In this document: in pieces, positions 21,038-24,280 of the stretch
How positions within the stretch are numbered: position 1 is the stretch's first letter
Layout: each line of letters begins with the position of its first letter
DNA from: CAZEDL01 sp964585245
GTDB taxonomy: Bacteria > Patescibacteriota > Patescibacteriia > Magasanikbacterales > GWA2-37-8
Assembly: GCA_964585245.1 (NCBI GenBank)
Contig: CAZPCV010000021.1
Location: 1 to 24,280, forward strand
DNA: 24,280 nucleotides
Reading direction: 5' to 3'
Made by a program: the position numbers and the translations under genes
Notes under the pieces: model-generated
What the model saw: the letters and a program-made list of their open reading frames with translations, nothing else
What the model was told of the DNA's origin: nothing
The model's database searches: none

Positions 21038-21085
21038 TAAAAAACCCGCCCAGATACCCTGCGGCTCTGCCGCAGGGTCGGGTTT
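21038..21085 (-). terminator. Intrinsic terminator after the FTR1 gene (contains GC-rich hairpin copy 2)
   Basis: On the minus strand AAACCCG (21079-21085) pairs with CGGGTTT (21042-21048), enclosing ACCCTGCGG-ctctg-CCGCAGGGT (21056-21078), and is followed by a run of Ts. The stem overlaps the FTR1 stop codon. The inner hairpin is the second copy of the element at 20973-20993. Confidence 0.85.
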
Positions 21086-21917
21086 ATTCGGCTTTCACGG
21101 TCGAGGAATGAGAAGTAGTGGTAAACCAGTAAACCAAGGCTAAATAAGCGGCCATGATAGCGATTTTTAAAATACTTAACTCGCTTTCAAGACCAAGTAT
21201 ATTTTTAAAGGCGTGCCCAATAAAGCTACCCTCGGAGGAAGGTAAAAAAGTAAGCGGCAACGCCCCAAAATCACCTAAATGTATGCCTAGGCCATGTTCA
21301 AATAATTTGCTTAACCCGTTCTTAAGCATGGCCGCACCTAGAATCATGATGAGATATTCAGTATAGCGAAAAATATTGCGAAGGGGTAGCCGAATATAAG
21401 CAGTATACACCAGAGCACCGGCTACGAATGACAAGGCAAAACCCAACAACAGCCCCCAGAGATTTTCAACAAAAGTGCTGAGCAGCGAAATGGTAGAGGT
21501 AAATAGAGCGACTTCAAACCCTTCCCTGATAATAAAAATAAAAACAGTCAAAAACAGACTGAAGTCAAACCCAATGCCCGTACTTTTTTCTTTCACCGAC
21601 CGGAGTGATTGCTCGTGCTGGGCTTTGAATAATTTGTGCAATGATAAAATCACGTAGGCAATAAAGAAAGAGGAAAAAACCATCAAATACCCCTGAATGA
21701 TGTCGACCTGATCTTCGGTAAAAGCGCCCCGCACCCGCTCCCCCGACAGATAGACAATGACGGGCAACACGAGAGAAAATATGATGCCGGCGCCAGCCGC
21801 CAACAAAATCTCTTTGGTTTTGGGAAGTTTTAATTTTTTGGCTACACCCAAAAACATGCCGATAATAAGGAATGCTTCCAAAAACTCACGGAATGAAATA
21901 AGGGCGGTAGAAAACAT
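21084..21917 (-). CDS. FTR1/EfeU-type iron permease
   Basis: 277 residues with seven predicted membrane segments, as expected for this family of high-affinity iron transporters. Two REXXE iron-binding motifs are present: REFLE (10-14) in the first helix and REGFE (131-135) in the fourth. Fungal Ftr1 works with a ferroxidase and bacterial EfeU with EfeO and EfeB; neither partner is in the window, so iron oxidation state and mode are unknown. A possible -10 TATACT lies about 35 nt upstream. It is closed by a terminator overlapping its stop. Confidence 0.92.
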   Translation of the reverse strand: MFSTALISFREFLEAFLIIGMFLGVAKKLKLPKTKEILLAAGAGIIFSLVLPVIVYLSGERVRGAFTEDQVDIIQGYLMVFSSFFIAYVILSLHKLFKAQHEQSLRSVKEKSTGIGFDFSLFLTVFIFIIREGFEVALFTSTISLLSTFVENLWGLLLGFALSFVAGALVYTAYIRLPLRNIFRYTEYLIMILGAAMLKNGLSKLFEHGLGIHLGDFGALPLTFLPSSEGSFIGHAFKNILGLESELSILKIAIMAAYLALVYWFTTTSHSSTVKAE

Positions 21918-22248
21918 ATTAATCTTGGGCTACATTAATTAGGATACCAGTATACCACATCAAATATACTACATGTACGCATGTTATGCACAGTTTTAAC
22001 ACAATATCTAGTTTTGTCGATATTTTTGGTTTCAGTATGATAGTGTTTCGGGGTTTGACGTGGCAATTGTATACTAAGCAGGGTGTGTTATACTTTTAGC
22101 GACAGAAGGGATTGTTACCGTATTTAAAATATGCGAAAAATTGAGTGTTGTAAGTACAGATTTCCTTAATAACGAATTGTATGAAATATTCGTTTTCTTT
22201 TTTTTGCACTATCGCCAAATTGTTTTAAACAATTATCAAATTTCTTTT
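21918..22248. other. Divergent intergenic region (331 bp)
   Basis: AT-rich and without a convincing gene. On the minus side, TATACT and a short inverted repeat ACATG-TACG-CATGT (21971-21984) could belong to the FTR1 promoter, the latter as a metal-regulator site (low confidence). On the plus side an extended -10 is seen at 22086-22094. An in-frame TTG at 22141 could extend the next gene by 36 residues, but the added segment looks non-conserved. Confidence 0.5.
22086..22094 (+). promoter_or_regulatory. Extended -10 promoter for the 309-residue gene
   Basis: TGT followed by TATACT, a TGn extended -10, which can work without a good -35. The nearest -35 candidate is weak (TTGTAT at 22067-22072, 16 bp). 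Predicted start near 22101, leaving a leader of about 148 nt. Confidence 0.45.
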
Positions 22249-23178
22249 ATGGATTTGGAGGAAAAAATAAAAAGAATGAACAAAATGCTTGCATCCTACC
22301 CGATTGAGGAATTGCAGGCGCGCGCCGATGAACATAATAAAAAAGCGCAATTAGATTTTGAAAAATTAAAGAGTTCACTTAGCGAAGGAAAATGCTCTTC
22401 TTGTTCTCGTGATGTAACTTACTTTAATGAAAAAGAGCCTTGTTTTCATTGGTTACTGTGGGAGGCAAAGAATTTAAAGAAAGTTCATTTTCCACTACTA
22501 TTTGCAAAAGAGGGTTTTCATCAAACAGTCGCTTATCTACGTTGGGTGGCAAATTCTGATAAACCATTTGTAAATATCAATGATTTAGTTGAAGAAGGAA
22601 AATCAACAAATATTATTGACATTACAATTAGATATAAAAACTTGGAATGGTCTTTCATTTGTTCTGAGGGGGATAAACAAGGACATCAAGGAACCCACGA
22701 AGGCAAAAATCCTCATTACCATTTTCAAATGAAGAGAGATGGTTACGTGGTGATAAACTACAATGGTTTTCATTTGCCATTTATCGATTATGATGATTTT
22801 TGCTTTGCCATGGCTCAGGGAAAATTCGATAAACTGCGCGCGAGTGAAGGTAGGGCTGCAGGCATTCAAACTGTACTAGATACTGTCAAACCAGAGCAGC
22901 TTATTGATAATATGACACATGCAGATTCCGAAAATGATGCGCTATTCAAAACGGATATTTTTATTGAGGCCGAAGAGGGGCATACTATTTCTGTTGATGA
23001 TATCGTTGATATGATAGAAGAAAGAAAGAGAACTGGCATACCTGTGGCAAAATTAGCGGGGAAATTAAAAAATGTAAAATTAACAAGAATAGTATCTCCG
23101 GGGCCGGGTGTTCCTGAAAAATCACAAAGAACTCCAAATAGAACAAAGAAAAAGAAGTCCAAAAATTTTTTAAAATAA
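22249..23178 (+). CDS. Unrecognised protein with Cys and His clusters
   Basis: 309 residues, no family recognised. The N-terminus is helical and charged (EEKIKRMNKM). A possible zinc knuckle lies at Cys49-x2-Cys52, with Cys65-Phe-His67 close by. A striking conserved-looking block at 145-185 has His146, His150, His156, His158 and His175 (GHQGTHEGKNPHYHFQM followed by YNGFHLPFIDYDDF), which could bind metal or form an active site. The last 25 residues are Lys/Pro/Arg-rich. The ATG at 22249 is chosen because the upstream extension is hydrophobic and follows no clear signal. The AT-richer composition suggests recent acquisition. Confidence 0.8.
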   Translation: MDLEEKIKRMNKMLASYPIEELQARADEHNKKAQLDFEKLKSSLSEGKCSSCSRDVTYFNEKEPCFHWLLWEAKNLKKVHFPLLFAKEGFHQTVAYLRWVANSDKPFVNINDLVEEGKSTNIIDITIRYKNLEWSFICSEGDKQGHQGTHEGKNPHYHFQMKRDGYVVINYNGFHLPFIDYDDFCFAMAQGKFDKLRASEGRAAGIQTVLDTVKPEQLIDNMTHADSENDALFKTDIFIEAEEGHTISVDDIVDMIEERKRTGIPVAKLAGKLKNVKLTRIVSPGPGVPEKSQRTPNRTKKKKSKNFLK

Positions 23179-23196
23179 TTCCGACTGCTGTCGGAA
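23179..23196 (+). other. Small hairpin right after the stop codon
   Basis: TTCCGAC-TGCT-GTCGGAA, a perfect 7-bp stem directly after the TAA of the 309-residue gene. The following bases are A-rich rather than T-rich, so it is probably not a terminator; it resembles the other short hairpins in the window. Confidence 0.5.
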
Positions 23197-23214
23197 AAAG
23201 AAAGTAATACATCA

Positions 23215-23315
23215 GTTAACACGGCATATCTGGTTGTGGTTCGCCGCCGGCGAACCTTCACAAACATTTTATTTCGCTTGGCTCAGTAAAACATAGGATA
23301 TACGCGAACGTTAAC
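23215..23315 (+). other. Structured spacer resembling a folded recombination site
   Basis: GTTAAC occurs at both ends (23215-23220 and 23310-23315), with inner matching parts GCATATC against GATATACGC and GTTGTG against CACAA, and a perfect central hairpin GGTTCGCC-GCC-GGCGAACC (23238-23256). The imperfect stem with unpaired bases over 101 bp recalls integron attC sites, but the outer boxes do not fit the R'' consensus RYYYAAC or the R' consensus GTTRRRY, and no integrase is present. Treated as a structural observation. Confidence 0.35.
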
Positions 23316-23359
23316 GGCTAGTTTATAGTAGCGACAAGGCAACTTATAATTTTATATTT

Positions 23360-23752
23360 ATGCACGATGAAATTAAAACATACAACAACAAACAAACTTC
23401 GAACGACCAAGAAATTTGTAATTTGCTCGCCAAGACAATTGACAGCGAATTAACCCAAGCAGAAAGCAAGATTTGGCACGCCCACCCGGTTTGGTTTTTG
23501 GACGGCAACCCGATTGTTGGTTATAGCAAACAAAAGGCTGGTTGGCGTTTAATGTTTTGGAGTGGTGCGGATTTTGCCGAAGACGGTTTAAAAATAAGAG
23601 GCGGTAAATTTAAAGATGCATCGATTCTGTATACAGCAGTTGAAGAAATCAATACCCAAGATCTGAAACGGTGGCTAAAAAAATCAATCGACATTCAGTG
23701 GGATTACAAAAACATCGTAAAAAGAAAAGGGCGATTAGAACGGTTGAAATAA
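23360..23752 (+). CDS. DUF1801-family protein
   Basis: 130 residues. The sequence matches the DUF1801 (YdhG/CyaY-like fold) pattern: a Trp-rich beta sheet with HAHPVWFLDGNPIVGYS, a GWRLMFWSG strand and a C-terminal helix with DLKRWLKKS. The biochemical role is unknown; related folds bind iron or small molecules. A TATAAT at 23345-23350 lies 9 bp before the ATG, so the message would be nearly leaderless, although the -35 is poor. The next gene follows after 24 bp and is probably co-transcribed. Confidence 0.82.
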   Translation: MHDEIKTYNNKQTSNDQEICNLLAKTIDSELTQAESKIWHAHPVWFLDGNPIVGYSKQKAGWRLMFWSGADFAEDGLKIRGGKFKDASILYTAVEEINTQDLKRWLKKSIDIQWDYKNIVKRKGRLERLK

Positions 23753-23776
23753 GTTGATTTACCTTGACCTGTAAAT

Positions 23777-24142
23777 ATGAATAACACCAACAGCCACGAT
23801 GAGCGTTTCGCACGAATGACATTCGCCACGGTATACCCTCTCTATTTGGCAAAAGTGGAGAAGAAAGGCAGAACGAAAAAAGAATTACATCAAGTGATAG
23901 AGTGGTTAACTGGCTTTGATGAAAAAAGGCAACAAGAGCTGATTGAAGAGCAAGTAACTTTTGCCGAATTCTTTAAGAAAGCCACATTAAATACCAATGC
24001 CCGCCTAATAACTGGGGTTATCTGTGGTTATCGGATAGAAGAAATAAAAAATCCATTAACACAACAAGTGCGATATTTAGACAAATTGGTGGACGAATTG
24101 GCGAAAGGCAAAAAGATGGAAAAGATTTTGCGAACAGTTTAA
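23777..24142 (+). CDS. DUF2200-family protein
   Basis: 121 residues, the usual length for this family of small proteins of unknown function. Recognisable parts are ATVYPLYLAKVEKKGRTKKEL, IEWLTGFDE, the ARLITGVICGYRIEEIKNPL segment and the highly conserved C-terminus QVRYLDKLVDELAKGKKMEKIL. It follows the DUF1801-like gene after 24 bp and is followed by a palindrome and a terminator, so the two form a small operon. No catalytic motif is apparent. Confidence 0.85.
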   Translation: MNNTNSHDERFARMTFATVYPLYLAKVEKKGRTKKELHQVIEWLTGFDEKRQQELIEEQVTFAEFFKKATLNTNARLITGVICGYRIEEIKNPLTQQVRYLDKLVDELAKGKKMEKILRTV

Positions 24143-24168
24143 ACAAATGACCAGCGACACAACTAAAA

Positions 24169-24188
24169 TAAACCTAAATTTAGGTTTA
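24169..24188 (+). other. 20-bp perfect palindrome before the terminator
   Basis: TAAACCTAAA/TTTAGGTTTA, a perfect inverted repeat with no spacer, immediately before the terminator stem. It could be a protein-binding site or add to the end structure of the message. Confidence 0.55.
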
Positions 24189-24222
24189 AAAAATCACCAG
24201 CCCTAAAGCCGGTGATTTTTTC
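24188..24222 (+). terminator. Intrinsic terminator after the DUF2200 gene
   Basis: AAAAAATCACC pairs with GGTGATTTTTT (24188-24198 with 24211-24221), with an inner loop region, ending in a T-rich run TTTTTTCTTTT. The A-rich left arm means it may also work for a minus-strand gene beyond the window. Confidence 0.88.
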
Positions 24223-24280
24223 TTTTATGAGCTAATTAAAGTTTCGAGTTGGTAAATTGGTCTGTTCTCTTGTAACATTA

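Noticed and set aside
22131..22169. 12-codon open frame (MRKIECCKYRFP) upstream of the 309-residue gene
   Set aside because: Too short and without a ribosome-binding site to be supported as a leader peptide.
1..24280. CRISPR arrays, rRNA genes, transposases or phage genes
   Set aside because: No regularly spaced identical repeats, no rRNA-like sequence and no transposase, integrase or phage structural gene was found.

Overview
The window looks like part of a Patescibacteria/CPR (Parcubacteria-like) bacterial genome, probably assembled from a metagenome. The main reasons are a complete S10-spc style ribosomal protein cluster with no rpmD (L30) between rpsE and rplO, very few Shine-Dalgarno sites, a zinc-ribbon S14, and CPR-style small proteins of unknown function inserted between fusA and tuf. 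L30 loss also occurs in some other phyla, so the placement is an inference. The standard bacterial code fits every gene; TGA is not needed as a sense codon.

Region 1 (1-9.1 kb, minus strand) reads rplC-rplD-rplW-rplB-rpsS-rplV-rpsC-rplP-rpmC-rpsQ-rplN-rplX-rplE-rpsN-rpsH-rplF-rplR-rpsE-rplO, with rplO cut by the window edge. A 100-N scaffold gap near rpsN is flanked by exact 55-bp copies and looks like an unmerged contig overlap. Upstream of rplC is a roughly 300-nt leader. It starts at a strong promoter (TTGACA-17-TACACT) overlapping a 23-bp palindrome, and it contains a large intrinsic terminator, so attenuation is likely.

Region 2 (9.4-17.1 kb, minus strand) is a str-like block: rpsL-rpsG-fusA, a terminator, three non-ribosomal genes (a secreted coiled-coil protein, a CYTH-like protein, a small acidic protein), then tuf-rpsJ from their own promoter. 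The rpsL promoter is near consensus and its leader carries a long imperfect hairpin made of 7-base repeats.

Region 3 (17.2-21.9 kb) is metabolic and transport related: an isolated riboflavin synthase on the plus strand, a disordered hypothetical on the minus strand, a metal ABC transporter ATPase plus permease apparently made from a leaderless mRNA with a perfect palindrome in its promoter, a PIG-L family deacetylase, and an FTR1-type iron permease. The transporters suggest a metal uptake neighbourhood.

Region 4 (22.0-24.28 kb, plus strand) is AT-richer accessory DNA: an unrecognised 309-residue protein with Cys and His clusters, a structured spacer that resembles a recombination site, and two small domain-of-unknown-function proteins (DUF1801-like and DUF2200-like) ending at a terminator.

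Two sequence themes run through the spacers: degenerate 7-base repeats, sometimes arranged as inverted pairs, and short GC-rich hairpins.
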